DNA of 64,000 bases from Apostichopus japonicus (lineage: Eukaryota; Echinodermata; Holothuroidea; Aspidochirotida; Stichopodidae): contig NC_092577.1 of NCBI RefSeq assembly GCF_037975245.1, forward strand, positions 26,163,398 through 26,227,397, given 5' to 3'. A program made the translations under genes and the position numbers. Shown here piece after piece: positions 21,351 through 37,300 of the stretch (within the stretch, counting starts at the first letter, position 1; each line of letters starts with the position of its first letter). The notes under the pieces are model-generated. The model did no database searches, was not told the origin of the DNA, and saw nothing but the letters and a program-made list of their open reading frames with translations.

Positions 21351-24300
21351 ACAGTTCGTCACCATTTCTCAACTGGTGACCCCAAATGACCTTTGACCTG
21401 CACCAAAATCCTTCGACTTCCGGTGGTCCCTAGGATCCACGTGCACACTGACTATCAAGTTGGTCCGACATTCCGTGCCTGAGATATCGCGCTTACAAAG
21501 TTCGTCACCATTTCTCCCCTGGTGACCTCAAATGACCTTTGACCTGCACCAAAAACCTTCGACTTCCGGTGGTCCCTAGGATCCACGTGCACACTGACTA
21601 TGAAGTTGGTCCGACCTTCCGTGCCTGAGATATCGCGTTTACAAAGTTCGTCACCATTTCTCAACTGGTGACCCCAAATGACCTTTGACCTCTACCAAAA
21701 TCCTTGGACTTCCGGTGGTCCCTAGGATCCACGTGCACACTGACTATGAAGTTGGTCCGACCTTCCGTGCCTGAGATATCGCGTTTACAAAGTTCGTCAC
21801 CATTTCTCAACTGGTGACCCCAAATGACCTTTGACCTCCACCAAAATCCTTCGACTTCCGGTGGTCCCTAGGATCCACGTGCACACTGACTATGAAGTTG
21901 GTCCGACATTCCGTGCCTGAGATATCGCGTTTACAATGTTCGTCACCATTTTTCCCCTGGTGACCCCAAATGACCTTTGACCTCCACCAAAATCCTTCGA
22001 CTTCCGGTGGTCCCTAGGATCCACGTGCAGACTGACTATGAAGTTGGTCCGACATTCCGTGCCTGAGATATCGCGTTTACAAAGTTCGTCACCATTTCTC
22101 AACTGGTGACCCCAAATGACCTTTGACCTCTACCAAAATCCTTCGACTTCCGGTGGTCCCTAGGATCCACGTGCACACTGACTATGAAGTTGGCCCGACA
22201 TTCCGTGCCTGAGATATCGCGTTTACAAAGTTCGTCACCATTTCTCAACTGGTGACCCCAAATGACCTTTGACCTGCACCAATATCCTTCGACTTCCGGT
22301 GGTCCCTAGGATCCACGTGCACACTGACTATGAAGTTGGTCCGACATTCCGTGCCTGAGATATCGCGTTTACAAAGTTCGTCACCATTTCTCAACTGGTG
22401 ACCCCAAATGACCTTTGACCTGCACCAATATCCTTCGACTTCCGGTGGTCCCTAGGATCCACGTGCACACTGACTATGAAGTTGGTCCGACATTCCGTGC
22501 CTGAGATATCGCGTTTACAAAGTTCGTCACCATTTCTCAACTGGTGACCCCAAATGACCTTTGACCTGCACCAATATCCTTCGACTTCCGGTGGTCCCTA
22601 GGATCCACGTGCACACTGACTATGAAGTTGGTCCGACATTCCGTGCCTGAGATATCGCGTTTACAAAGTTCGTCACCATTTCTCAACTGGTGACCCCAAA
22701 TGACCTTTGACCTGCACCAATATCCTTCGACTTCCGGTGGTCCCTAGGATCCACGTGCACACTGACTATGAAGTTGGTCCGACATTCCGTGCCTGAGATA
22801 TCGCGTTTACAAAGTTCGTCACCATTTCTCAACTGGTGACCCCAAATGACCTTTGACCTGCACCAATATCCTTCGACTTCCGGTGGTCCCTAGGATCCAC
22901 GTGCACACTGACTATGAAGTTGGTCCGACATTCCGTGCCTGAGATATCGCGTTTACAAAGTTCGTCACCATTTCTCAACTGGTGACCCCAAATGACCTTT
23001 GACCTGCACCAATATCCTTCGACTTCCGGTGGTCCCTAGGATCCACGTGCACACTGACTATGAAGTTGGTCCGACATTCCGTGCCTGAGATATCGCGTTT
23101 ACACAGTTCGTCACCATTTCTCAACTGGTGACCCCAAATGACCTTTGACCTGCACCAAAATCCTTCGACTTCCGGTGGTCCCTAGGATCCACGTGCACAC
23201 TGACTATCAAGTTGGTCCGACATTCCGTGCCTGAGATATCGCGCTTACAAAGTTCGTCACCATTTCTCCCCTGGTGACCTCAAATGACCTTTGACCTGCA
23301 CCAAAAACCTTCGACTTCCGGTGGTCCCTAGGATCCACGTGCACACTGACTATAAAGTTGGTCCGACCTTCCGTGCCTGAGATATCGCGTTTACAAAGTT
23401 CGTCACCATTTCTCAACTGGTGACCCCAAATGACCTTTGACCTCTACCAAAATCCTTGGACTTCCGGTGGTCCCTAGGATCCACGTGCACACTGACTATG
23501 AAGTTGGTCCGACCTTCCGTGCCTGAGATATCGCGTTTACAAAGTTCGTCACCATTTCTCAACTGGTGACCCCAAATGACCTTTGACCTCCACCAAAATC
23601 CTTCGACTTCCGGTGGTCCCTAGGATCCACGTGCACACTGACTATGAAGTTGGTCCGACATTCCGTGCCTGAGATATCGCGTTTACAATGTTCGTCACCA
23701 TTTCTCCCCTGGTGACCCCAAATGACCTTTGACCTCCACCAAAATCCTTCGACTTCCGGTGGTCCCTAGGATCCACGTGCAGACTGACTATGAAGTTGGT
23801 CCGACATTCCGTGCCTGAGATATCGCGTTTACAAAGTTCGTCACCATTTCTCAACTGGTGACCCCAAATGACCTTTGACCTCTACCAAAATCCTTCGACT
23901 TCCGGTGGTCCCTAGGATCCACGTGCACACTGACTATGAAGTTGGCCCGACATTCCGTGCCTGAGATATCGCGTTTACAAAGTTCGTCACCATTTCTCAA
24001 CTGGTGACCCCAAATGACCTTTGACCTGCACCAATATCCTTCGACTTCCGGTGGTCCCTAGGATCCACGTGCACACTGACTATGAAGTTGGTCCGACATT
24101 CCGTGCCTGAGATATCGCGTTTACAAAGTTCGTCACCATTTCTCAACTGGTGACCCCAAATGACCTTTGACCTGCACCAATATCCTTCGACTTCCGGTGG
24201 TCCCTAGGATCCACGTGCACACTGACTATGAAGTTGGTCCGACATTCCGTGCCTGAGATATCGCGTTTACAAAGTTCGTCACCATTTCTCAACTGGTGAC

Positions 24301-24854
24301 CCCAAATGACCTTTGACCTGCACCAATATCCTTCGACTTCCGGTGGTCCCTAGGATCCACGTGCACACTGACTATGAAGTTGGTCCGACATTCCGTGCCT
24401 GAGATATCGCGTTTACAAAGTTCGTCACCATTTCTCAACTGGTGACCCCAAATGACCTTTGACCTGCACCAATATCCTTCGACTTCCGGTGGTCCCTAGG
24501 ATCCACGTGCACACTGACTATGAAGTTGGTCCGACATTCCGTGCCTGAGATATCGCGTTTACAAAGTTCGTCACCATTTCTCAACTGGTGACCCCAAATG
24601 ACCTTTGACCTGCACCAATATCCTTCGACTTCCGGTGGTCCCTAGGATCCACGTGCACACTGACTATGAAGTTGGTCCGACATTCCGTGCCTGAGATATC
24701 GCGTTTACAAAGTTCGTCACCATTTCTCAACTGGTGACCCCAAATGACCTTTGACCTGCACCAATATCCTTCGACTTCCGGTGGTCCCTAGGATCCACGT
24801 GCACACTGACTATGAAGTTGGTCCGACATTCCGTGCCTGAGATATCGCGTTTAC
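21351..24854. repeat. 12-monomer tandem duplication (period 1752 bp)
   Basis: Rare variants repeat at exactly 1752 bp: ACAGTTCG (21351/23103), CCAAAAACCT (21549/23301) and GTGCAGACTG (22025/23777). Each half ends with a run of six GCACCAATAT monomers. The GTGCAG variant appears a third time at 27863, which is 28 units from the second, allowing for two 1-bp deletions. Confidence 0.8.
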
Positions 24855-27520
24855 AAAGTTCGTCACCATTTCTCAACTGGTGACCTCAAATGACCTTTGA
24901 CCTCTACCAAAATCCTTCGACTTCCGGTGGTCCCTAGGATCCACGTGCACACTGACTATGAAGTTGGTCCGACATTCCGTGCCTGAGATATCGCGTTTAC
25001 AAAGTTCGTCACCATTTCTCAACTGGTGACCCCAAATGACCTTTGACCTCTACCAAAATCCTTCGACTTCCGGTGGTCCCTTGGATCCACGTGCACACTG
25101 ACTATGAAGTTGGTCCGACATTCCGTGCCTGAGATATCGCGTTTACAAAGTTCGTCACCATTTCTCAACTGGTGACCCCAAATGACCTTTGACCTGCACA
25201 AAAATCCTTCGACTTCCGGTGGTCCCTTGGATCCACGTGCACACTGACTATGAAGTTGGTCCGACATTCCGTGCCTGAGATATCGCGCTTACAAAGTTCG
25301 TCACCATTTCTCCCCTGGTGACCCCAAATGACCTTTGACCTGCACCAAAATCCTTCGACTTCCGGTGGTCTCTAGGATCCACGTGCACACTGACTATGAA
25401 GTTGGCCCGACATTCCGTGCCTGAGATATCGCGCTTACAAAGTTCGTCACCATTTCTCCCCTGGTGACCTCAAATGACCTTTGACCTGCACCAAAATCCT
25501 TCGACTTCCGGTGGTCCCTAGGATCCACGTGCACACTGACTATGAAGTTGGTCCGACATTCCGTGCCTGAGATATCGCGTTTACAATGTTCGTCACCATT
25601 TCTCCCCTGGTGACCCCAAATGACCTTTGACCTGCACCAAAATCCTTCGACTTCCGGTGGTCCCTAGGATCCACGTGCACACTGACTATGAAGTTGGTCC
25701 GACATTCCGTGCCTGAGATATCGCGTTTACAAAGTTCGTCACCATTTCTCAACTGGTGACCTCAAATGACCTTTGACCTCTACCAAAATCCTTCGACTTC
25801 CGGTGGTCCCTAGGATCCACGTGGACACTGACTATGAAGTTGGTCCGACATTCCGTGCCTGAGATATCGCGTTTACAAAGTTCGTCACCATTTCTCAACT
25901 GGTGACCCCAAATGACCTTTGACCTGCACCAATATCCTTCGACTTCCGGTGGTCCCTAGGATCCACGTGCACACTGACTATGAAGTTGGTCCGACATTCC
26001 GTGCCTGAGATATCGCGTTTACAAAGTTCGTCACCATTTCTCAACTGGTGACCCCAAATGACCTTTGACCTGCACCAATATCCTTCGACTTCCGGTGGTC
26101 CCTAGGATCCACGTGCACACTGACTATGAAGTTGGTCCGACATTCCGTGCCTGAGATATCGCGTTTACAAAGTTCGTCACCATTTCTCAACTGGTGACCC
26201 CAAATGACCTTTGACCTCCACCAATATCCTTCGACTTCCGGTGGTCCCTAGGATCCACGAGCACACTGATTATGAAGTTGGTCCGACATTCCGTGCCTGA
26301 GATATCGCGCTTACAAAGTTCGTCACCATTTCTCCCCTGGTGACCCCAAATGACCTTTGACCTGCACCAAAATCCTGCGACTTCCGGTGGTCCCTAGGAT
26401 CCACGTGCACACTGACTATGAAGTTGGTCCGACATTCCGTGCCTGAGATATCGCGTTTACAAAGTTCGTCACCATTTCTCCCCTGGTGACCCCAAATGAC
26501 CTTTGACCTGCACCAAAATCCTTCGACTTCCGGTGGTCCCTAGGATCCACGTGCACACTGACTATGAAGTTGGCCCGACATTCCGTGCCTGAGATATCGC
26601 GTTTACAATGTTCGTCACCATTTCCCCCTGGTGACCCCAAATGACCTTTGACCTGCACCAAAATCCTTAGACTTCCGGTGGTCCCTTGGATCCACGTGCA
26701 CACTGACTATGAAGTTGGTCCGACATTCCGTGCCTGAGATATCGCGTTTACAAAGTTCGTCACCATTTCTCAACTGGTGACCTCAAATGACCTTTGACCT
26801 CTACCAAAATCCTTCGACTTCCGGTGGTCCCTAGGATCCACGTGCACACTGACTATGAAGTTGGTCCGACATTCCGTGCCTGAGATATCGCGTTTACAAA
26901 GTTCGTCACCATTTCTCAACTGGTGACCCCAAATGACCTTTGACCTGCACCAATATCCTTCGACTTCCGGTGGTCCCTAGGATCCACGTGCACACTGACT
27001 ATGATGTTGGTCCGACATTCCGTGCCTGAGATATCGCGCTTACAAAGTTCGTCACCATTTCTCCCCTGGTGACCCCAAATGACCTTTGACCTGCACCAAA
27101 ATCCTTCGACTTCCGGTGGTCCCTAGGATCCACGTGCACACTGACTATGAAGTTGGTCCGACATTCCGTGCCTGAGATATCGCGTTTACACAGTTCGTCA
27201 CCATTTCTCAACTGGTGACCCCAAATGACCTTTGACCTGCACCAAAATCCTTGGACTTCCGGTGGTCCCTAGGATCCACGTGCACACTGACTATCAAGTT
27301 GGTCCGACATTCCGTGCCTGAGATATCGCGCTTACAAAGTTCGTCACCATTTCTCAACTGGTGACCTCAAATGACCTTTGACGTGCACCAAAATCCTTCG
27401 ACTTCCGGTGGTCCCTAGGATCCACGTGCACACTGACTATGAAGTTGGTCCGACCTTCCGTGCCTGAGATATCGCGCTTACAAAGTTCGTCACCATTTCT
27501 CAACTGGTGACCCCAAATGA

Positions 27521-27532
27521 CCTTTGACTCTA
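27521..27532. repeat. 1-bp deletion inside the DR1 element
   Basis: CTTTGACTCTACC replaces CTTTGACCTCTACC, shortening this monomer to 145 bp and destroying the second half-site. It is the third and last single-base deletion needed to explain the phase of the whole array. Confidence 0.7.
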
Positions 27533-30500
27533 CCAAAATCCTTCGACTTCCGGTGGTCCCTAGGATCCACGTGCACACTGACTATGAAGTTGGTCCGACC
27601 TTCCGTGCCTGAGATATCGCGTTTACAAAGTTCGTCACCATTTCTCAACTGGTGACCCCAAATGACCTTTGACCTGCACCAAAATCCTTCGACTTCCGGT
27701 GGTCCCTAGGATCCACGTGCACACTGACTATGAAGTTGGTCCGACATTCCGTGCCTGAGATATCGCGTTTACAATGTTCGTCACCATTTCTCCCCTGGTG
27801 ACCCCAAATGACCTTTGACCTGCACCAAAATCCTTCGACTTCCGGTGGTCCCTAGGATCCACGTGCAGACTGACTATGAAGTTGGCCCGACATTCCGTGC
27901 CTGAGATATCGCGTTTACAAAGTTCGTCACCATTTCTCAACTGGTGACCCCAAATGACCTTTGACCTCTACCAAAATCCTTCGACTTCCGGTGGTCCCTA
28001 GGATCCACGTGCACACTGACTATGAAGTTGGCCCGACATTCCGTGCCTGAGATATCGCGTTTACAAAGTTCGTCACCATTTCTCAACTGGTGACCCCAAA
28101 TGACCTTTGACCTGCACCAATATCCTTCGACTTCCGGTGGTCCCTAGGATCCACGTGCACACTGACTATGAAGTTGGTCCGACATTCCGTGCCTGAGATA
28201 TCGCGTTTACAAAGTTCGTCACCATTTCTCAACTGGTGACCCCAAATGACCTTTGACCTGCACCAATATCCTTCGACTTCCGGTGGTCCCTAGGATCCAC
28301 GTGCACACTGACTATGAAGTTGGTCCGACATTCCGTGCCTGAGATATCGCGTTTACAAAGTTCGTCACCATTTCTCAACTGGTGACCCCAAATGACCTTT
28401 GACCTGCACCAATATCCTTCGACTTCCGGTGGTCCCTAGGATCCACGTGCACACTGACTATGAAGTTGGTCCGACATTCCGTGCCTGAGATATCGCGTTT
28501 ACAAAGTTCGTCACCATTTCTCAACTGGTGACCCCAAATGACCTTTGACCTGCACCAATATCCTTCGACTTCCGGTGGTCCCTAGGATCCACGTGCACAC
28601 TGACTATGAAGTTGGTCCGACATTCCGTGCCTGAGATATCGCGTTTACAAAGTTCGTCACCATTTCTCAACTGGTGACCTCAAATGACCTTTGACCTCTA
28701 CCAAAATCCTTCGACTTCCGGTGGTCCCTAGGATCCACGTGCACACTGACTATGAAGTTGGTCCGACATTCCGTGCCTGAGATATCGCGTTTACAAAGTT
28801 CGTCACCATTTCTCAACTGGTGACCCCAAATGACCTTTGACCTCTACCAAAATCCTTCTACTTCCGGTGGTCCCTAGGATCCACGTGCACACTGACTATG
28901 AAGTTGGTCCGACATTCCGTGCCTGAGATATCGCGTTTACAAAGTTCGTCACCATTTCTCCCCTGGTGACCCCAAATGACCTTTGACCTCTACCAAAATC
29001 CTTCGACTTCCGGTGGTCCCTAGGATCCACGAGCACACTGATTATGAAGTTGGTCCGACATTCCGTGCCTGAGATATCGCGCTTACAAAGTTCGTCACCA
29101 TTTCTCCCCTGGTGACCCCAAATGACCTTTGACCTGCACCAAAATCCTTCGACTTCCGGTGGTCCCTAGGATCCACGTGCACACTGACTATCAAGTTGGT
29201 CCGACATTCCGTGCCTGAGATATCGCGTTTACACAGTTCGTCACCATTTCTCAACTGGTGACCCCAAATGACCTTTGACCTGCACCAAAATCCTTCGACT
29301 TCCGGTGGTCTCTAGGATCCACGTGCACACTGACTATCAAGTTGGCCCGACATTCCGTGCCTGAGATATCGCGCTTACAAAGTTCGTCACCATTTCTCCC
29401 CTGGTGACCTCAAATGACCTTTGACCTGCACCAAAATCCTTCGACTTCCGGTGGTCCCTAGGATCCACGTGCACACTGACTATGAAGTTGGTCCGACATT
29501 CCGTGCCTGAGATATCGCGTTTACAATGTTCGTCACCATTTCTCCCCTGGTGACCCCAAATGACCTTTGACCTGCACCAAAATCCTTCGACTTCCGGTGG
29601 TCCCTAGGATCCACGTGCACACTGACTATGAAGTTGGTCCGACATTCCGTGCCTGAGATATCGCGTTTACAAAGTTCGTCACCATTTCTCAACTGGTGAC
29701 CTCAAATGACCTTTGACCTCTACCAAAATCCTTCGACTTCCGGTGGTCCCTAGGATCCACGTGCACACTGACTATGAAGTTGGTCCGACATTCCGTGCCT
29801 GAGATATCGCGTTTACAAAGTTCGTCACCATTTCTCAACTGGTGACCCCAAATGAACTTTGACCTGCACCAATATCCTTCGACTTCCGGTGGTCCCTAGG
29901 ATCCACGTGGACACTGACTATGAAGTTGGTCCGACATTCCGTGCCTGAGATATCGCGTTTACAAAGTTCGTCACCATTTCTCAACTGGTGACCCCAAATG
30001 ACCTTTGACCTGCACCAATATCCTTCGACTTCCGGTGGTCCCTAGGATCCACGTGCACACTGACTATGAAGTTGGTCCGACATTCCGTGCCTGAGATATC
30101 GCGTTTACAAAGTTCGTCACCATTTCTCAACTGGTGACCCCAAATGACCTTTGACCTGCACCAATATCCTTCGACTTCCGGTGGTCCCTAGGATCCACGT
30201 GCACACTGACTATGAAGTTGGTCCGACATTCCGTGCATGAGATATCGCGTTTACAAAGTTCGTCACCATTTCTCAACTGGTGACCCCAAATGACCTTTGA
30301 CCTCCACCAATATCCTTCGACTTCCGGTGGTCCCTAGGATCCACGAGCACACTGATTATGAAGTTGGTCCGACATTCCGTGCCTGAGATATCGCGCTTAC
30401 AAAGTTCGTCACCATTTCTCCCCTGGTGACCCCAAATGACCTTTGACCTGCACCAAAATATTTCGACTTCCGGTGGTCCCTAGGATCCACGTGCACACTG

Positions 30501-33500
30501 ACTATGAAGTTGGTCCGACATTCCGTGCCTGAGATATCGCGTTTACAAAGTTCGTCACCATTTCTCCCCTGGTGACCCCAAATGACCTTTGACCTGCACC
30601 AAAATCCTTCGACTTCCGGTGGTCCCTAGGATCCACGTGCACACTGACTATGAAGTTGGTCCGACATTCCGTGCCTGAGATATCGCGTTTACACAGTTCG
30701 TCACCATTTCTCAACTGGTGACCCCAAATGACCTTTGACCTGCACCAAAATCCTTGGACTTCCGGTGGTCCCTAGGATCCACGTGCACACTGACTATCAA
30801 GTTGGTCCGACATTCCGTGCCTGAGATATCGCGTTTACAAAGTTCGTCACCATTTCTCAACTGGTGACCCCAAATGACCTTTGACCTGCACCAAAATCCT
30901 TGGACTTCCGGTGGTCCCTAGGATCCACGTGCACACTGACTATCAAGTTGGTCCGACATTCCGTGCCTGAGATATCGCGCTTACAAAGTTCGTCACCATT
31001 TCTCCCCTGGTGACCTCAAATGACCTTTGACCTGCACCAAAATCATTCGACTTCCGGTGGTCCCTAGGATCCACGTGCACACTGACTATGAAGTTGGTCC
31101 GACCTTCCGTGCCTGAGATATCGCGCTTACAAAGTTCGTCACCATTTCTCAACTGGTGACCCCAAATGACCTTTGACCTCTACCAAAATCCTTCGACTTC
31201 CGGTGGTCCCTAGGATCCACGTGCACACTGACTATGAAGTTGGTCCGACATTCCGTGCCTGAGATATCGCGTTTACAATGTTCGTCACCATTTCTCCCCT
31301 GGTGACCCCAAATGACCTTTGACCTGCACCAAAATCCTTCGACTTCCGGTGGTCCCTAGGATCCACGTGCACACTGACTATGAAGTTGGTCCGACATTCC
31401 GTGCCTGAGATATCGCGTTTACAAAGTTCGTCACCATTTCTCCCCTGGTGACCCCAAATGACCTTTGACCTGCACCAAATTCCTTCGACTTCCGGTGGTC
31501 CCTAGGATCCACGTGCACACTGACTATGAAGTTGGCCCGACATTCCGTGCCTGAGATATCGCGCTTACAAAGTTCGTCACCATTTCTCCCCTGGTGACCC
31601 CAAATGACCTTTGACCTCCACCAAAATCCTTCGACTTCCGGTGGTCCCTAGGATCCACGTGCACACTGACTATGAAGTTGGTCCGACATTCCGTGCCTGA
31701 GATATCGCGCTTACAAAGTTCGTCACCATTTCTCCCCTGGTGACCCCAAATGACCTTTGACCTCCACCAATATCCTTGGACTTCCGGTGGTCCCTAGGAT
31801 CCACGTGCACACTGACTATGAAGTTGGTCCGACATTCCGTGCCTGAGATATCGCGCTTACAAAGTTCGTCACCATTTCTCCCCTGGTGACCCCAAATGAC
31901 CTTTGACCTCCACCAATATCCTTGGACTTCCGGTGGTCCCTAGGATCCACGTGCACACTGACTATGAAGTTGGTCCGACATTCCGTGCCTGAGATATCGC
32001 GTTTACAAAGTTCGTCACCATTTCTCCCCTGGTGACCCCAAATGACCTTTGACCTCCACCAATATCCTTGGACTTCCGGTGGTCCCTAGGATCCACGTGC
32101 ACACTGACTATGAAGTTGGTCCGACATTCCGTGCCTGAGATATCGCGTTTACAAAGTTCGTCACCATTTCTCAACTAGTGACCCCAAATGACCTTTGACC
32201 TCCACCAATATCCTTGGACTTCCGGTGGTCCCTAGGATCCACGTGCACACTGACTATGAAGTTGGTCCGACATTCCGTGCCTGAGATATCGCGTTTACAA
32301 AGTTCGTCACCATTTCTCCCCTGGTGACCCCAAATGACCTTTGACCTGCACCAAAATCCTTCGACTTCCGGTGGTCCCTAGGATCCACGTGCACACTGAC
32401 TATGAAGTTGGTCCGACATTCCGTGCCTGAGATATCGCGTTTACAAAGTTCGTCACCATTTCTCCCCTGGTGACCCCAAATGACCTTTGACCTGCACCAA
32501 AATCCTTCGACTTCCGGTGGTCCCTAGGATCCACGTGCACACTGACTATGAAGTTGGCCCGACATTCCGTGCCTGAGATATCGCGTTTACAAAGTTCGTC
32601 ACCATTTCTCCCCTGGTGACCCCAAATGACCTTTGACCTGCACCAAAATCCTTCGACTTCCGGTGGTCCCTAGGATCCACGTGCACACTGACTATGAAGT
32701 TGGCCCGACATTCCGTGCCTGAGATATCGCGTTTACAAAGTTCGTCACCATTTCTCCCCTGGTGACCCCAAATGACCTTTGACCTGCACCAAAATCCTTC
32801 GACTTCCGGTGGTCCCTAGGATCCACGTGCACACTGACTATGAAGTTGGCCCGACATTCCGTGCCTGAGATATCGCGCTTACAAAGTTCGTCACCATTTC
32901 TCCCCTGGTGACCCCAAATGACCTTTGACCTGCACCAAAATCCTTCGACTTCCGGTGGTCCCTAGGATCCACGTGCACACTGACTATGAAGTTGGTCCGA
33001 CATTCCGTGCCTGAGATATCGCGTTTACAAAGTTCGTCACCATTTCTCCCCTGGTGACCCCAAATGACCTTTGACCTCCACCAATATCCTTCGACTTCCG
33101 GTGGTCCCTAGGATCCACGTGCACACTGACTATGAAGTTGGTCCGACATTCCGTGCCTGAGATATCGCGTTTACAAAGTTCGTCACTATTTCTCAACTGG
33201 TGACCCCAAATGACCTTTGACCTGCACCAAAATCCTTCGACTTCCGGTGGTCCCTAGGATCCACGTGCACACTGACTATGAAGTTGGTCCGACATTCCGT
33301 GCATGAGATATCGCGTTTACAAAGTTCGTCACCATTTCTCCCCTGGTGACCCCAAATGACCTTTGACCTGCACCAAAATCCTTCGACTTCCGGTGGTCCC
33401 TAGGATCCACGTGCACACTGACTATGAAGTTGGTCCGACATTCCGTGCCTGAGATATCGCGTTTACAAAGTTCGTCACCATTTCTCCCCTGGTGACCCCA

Positions 33501-34309
33501 AATGACCTTTGACCTGCACCAAAATCCTTCGACTTCCGGTGGTCCCTAGGATCCACGTGCACACTGACTATGAAGTTGGCCCGACATTCCGTGCCTGAGA
33601 TATCGCGCTTACAAAGTTCGTCACCATTTCTCCCCTGGTGACCCCAAATGACCTTTGACCTCCACCAAAATCCTTCGACTTCCGGTGGTCCCTAGGATCC
33701 ACGTGCACACTGACTATGAAGTTGGTCCGACATTCCGTGCCTGAGATATCGCGTTTACAAAGTTCGTCACCATTTCTCCCCTGGTGACCCCAAATGACCT
33801 TTGACCTCCACCAATATCCTTCGACTTCCGGTGGTCCCTAGGATCCACGTGCACACTGACTATGAAGTTGGTCCGACATTCCGTGCCTGAGATATCGCGT
33901 TTACAAAGTTCGTCACCATTTCTCCCCTGGTGACCCCAAATGACCTTTGACCTCCACCAATATCCTTCGACTTCCGGTGGTCCCTAGGATCCACGTGCAC
34001 ACTGACTATGAAGTTGGTCCGACATTCCGTGCCTGAGATATCGCGTTTACAAAGTTCGTCACCATTTCTCCCCTGGTGACCCCAAATGACCTTTGACCTC
34101 CACCAATATCCTTCGACTTCCGGTGGTCCCTAGGATCCACGTGCACACTGACTATGAAGTTGGTCCGACATTCCGTGCCTGAGATATCGCGTTTACAAAG
34201 TTCGTCACCATTTCTCAACTGGTGACCCCAAATGACCTTTGACCTGCACCAAAATCCTTCGACTTCCGGTGGTCCCTAGGATCCACGTGCACACTGACTA
34301 TGAAGTTGG

Positions 34310-37300
34310 CCCGACATTCCGTGCATGAGATATCGCGTTTACAAAGTTCGTCACCATTTCTCAACTGGTGACCCCAAATGACCTTTGACCTCCACCAAAA
34401 TCCTTCGACTTCCGGTGGTCCCTAGGATCCACGTGCACACTGACTATGAAGTTGGTCCGACATTCCGTGCCTGAGATATCGCGTTTACAAAGTTCGTCAC
34501 CATTTCTCAACTGGTGACCCCAAATGACCTTTGACCTCCACCAATATCCTTCGACTTCCGGTGGTCCCTAGGATCCACGTGCACACTGACTATGAAGTTG
34601 GTCCGACATTCCGTGCCTGAGATATCGCGTTTACAAAGTTCGTCACCATTTCTCAACTGGTGACCTCAAATGACCTTTGACCTCTACCAAAATCCTTCGA
34701 CTTCCGGTGGTCTCTAGGATCCACGTGCACACTGACTATGAAGTTGGTCCGACATTCCGTGCCTGAGATATCGCGTTTACAAAGTTCGTCACCATTTCTC
34801 AACTGGTGACCTCAAATGACCTTTGACCTCCACCAATATCCTTCGACTTCCGGTGGTCCCTAGGATCCACGTGCACACTGACTATGAAGTTGGTCCGACA
34901 TTCCGTGCCTGAGATATCGCGTTTACAAAGTTCGTCACCATTTCTCAACTGGTGACCCCAAATGACCTTTGACCTCCACCAATATCCTTCGACTTCCGGT
35001 GGTCCCTAGGATCCACGTGCACACTGACTATGAAGTTGGCCCGACATTCCGTGCCTGAGATATCGCGTTTACAAAGTTCGTCACCATTTCTCAACTGGTG
35101 ACCCCAAATGACCTTTGACCTCCACCAATATCCTTCGACTTCCGGTGGTCCCTAGGATCCACGTGCACACTGACTATGAAGTTGGCCCGACATTCCGTGC
35201 CTGAGATATCGCGTTTACAAAGTTCGTCACCATTTCTCAACTGGTGACCCCAAATGACCTTTGACCTCCACCAATATCCTTCGACTTCCGGTGGTCCCTA
35301 GGATCCACGTGCACACTGACTATGAAGTTGGCCCGACATTCCGTGCCTGAGATATCGCGTTTACAAAGTTCGTCACCATTTCTCAACTGGTGACCCCAAA
35401 TGACCTTTGACCTCCACCAATATCCTTCGACTTCCGGTGGTCCCTAGGATCCACGTGCACACTGACTATGAAGTTGGCCCGACATTCCGTGCCTGAGATA
35501 TCGCGTTTACAAAGTTCGTCACCATTTCTCAACTGGTGACCCCAAATGACCTTTGACCTCCACCAATATCCTTCGACTTCCGGTGGTCCCTAGGATCCAC
35601 GTGCACACTGACTATGAAGTTGGCCCGACATTCCGTGCCTGAGATATCGCGTTTACAAAGTTCGTCACCATTTCTCAACTGGTGACCCCAAATGACCTTT
35701 GACCTCCACCAATATCCTTCGACTTCCGGTGGTCCCTAGGATCCACGTGCACACTGACTATGAAGTTGGCCCGACATTCCGTGCCTGAGATATCGCGTTT
35801 ACAAAGTTCGTCACCATTTCTCAACTGGTGACCCCAAATGACCTTTGACCTCCACCAATATCCTTCGACTTCCGGTGGTCCCTAGGATCCACGTGCACAC
35901 TGACTATGAAGTTGGTCCGACATTCCGTGCCTGAGATATCGCGTTTACAAAGTTCGTCACCATTTCTAAACTGGTGACCCCAAATGACCTTTGACCTCCA
36001 CCAATATCCTTCGACTTCCGGTGGTCCCTAGGATCCACGTGCACACTGACTATGAAGTTGGCCCGACATTCCGTGCCTGAGATATCGCGTTTACAAAGTT
36101 CGTCACCATTTCTCAACTGGTGACCCCAAATGACCTTTGACCTCCACCAATATCCTTCGACTTCCGGTGGTCCCTAGGATCCACGTGCACACTGACTATG
36201 AAGTTGGCCCGACATTCCGTGCCTGAGATATCGCGTTTACAAAGTTCGTCACCATTTCTCAACTGGTGACCCCAAATGACCTTTGACCTGCACCAAAATC
36301 CTTCGACTTCCGGTGGTCCCTAGGATCCACGTGCACACTGACTATGAAGTTGGTCCGACATTCCGTGCCTGAGATATCGCGTTTACAAAGTTCGTCACCA
36401 TTTCTCAACTGGTGACCCCAAATGACCTTTGACCTGCACCAAAATCCTTCGACTTCCGGTGGTCCCTAGGATCCACGTGCACACTGACTATGAAGTTGGT
36501 CCGACATTCCGTGCCTGAGATATCGCGTTTACAAAGTTCGTCACCATTTCTCAACTGGTGACCCCAAATGACCTTTGACCTGCACCAAAATCCTTCGACT
36601 TCCGGTGGTCCCTAGGATCCACGTGCACACTGACTATGAAGTTGGTCCGACATTCCGTGCCTGAGATATCGCGTTTACAAAGTTCGTCACCATTTCTCAA
36701 CTGGTGACCCCAAATGACCTTTGACCTGCACCAAAATCCTTCGACTTCCGGTGGTCCCTAGGATCCACGTGCACACTGACTATGAAGTTGGCCCGACATT
36801 CCGTGCATGAGATATCGCGTTTACAAAGTTCGTCACCATTTCTCAACTGGTGACCCCAAATGACCTTTGACCTGCACCAAAATCCTTCGACTTCCGGTGG
36901 TCCCTAGGATCCACGTGCACACTGACTATGAAGTTGGCCCGACATTCCGTGCATGAGATATCGCGTTTACAAAGTTCGTCACCATTTCTCAACTGGTGAC
37001 CCCAAATGACCTTTGACCTCCACCAAAATCCTTCGACTTCCGGTGGTCCCTAGGATCCACGTGCACACTGACTATGAAGTTGGTCCGACATTCCGTGCCT
37101 GAGATATCGCGTTTACAAAGTTCGTCACCATTTCTCAACTGGTGACCTCAAATGACCTTTGACCTCTACCAAAATCCTTCGACTTCCGGTGGTCTCTAGG
37201 ATCCACGTGCACACTGACTATGAAGTTGGTCCGACATTCCGTGCCTGAGATATCGCGTTTACAAAGTTCGTCACCATTTCTCAACTGGTGACCTCAAATG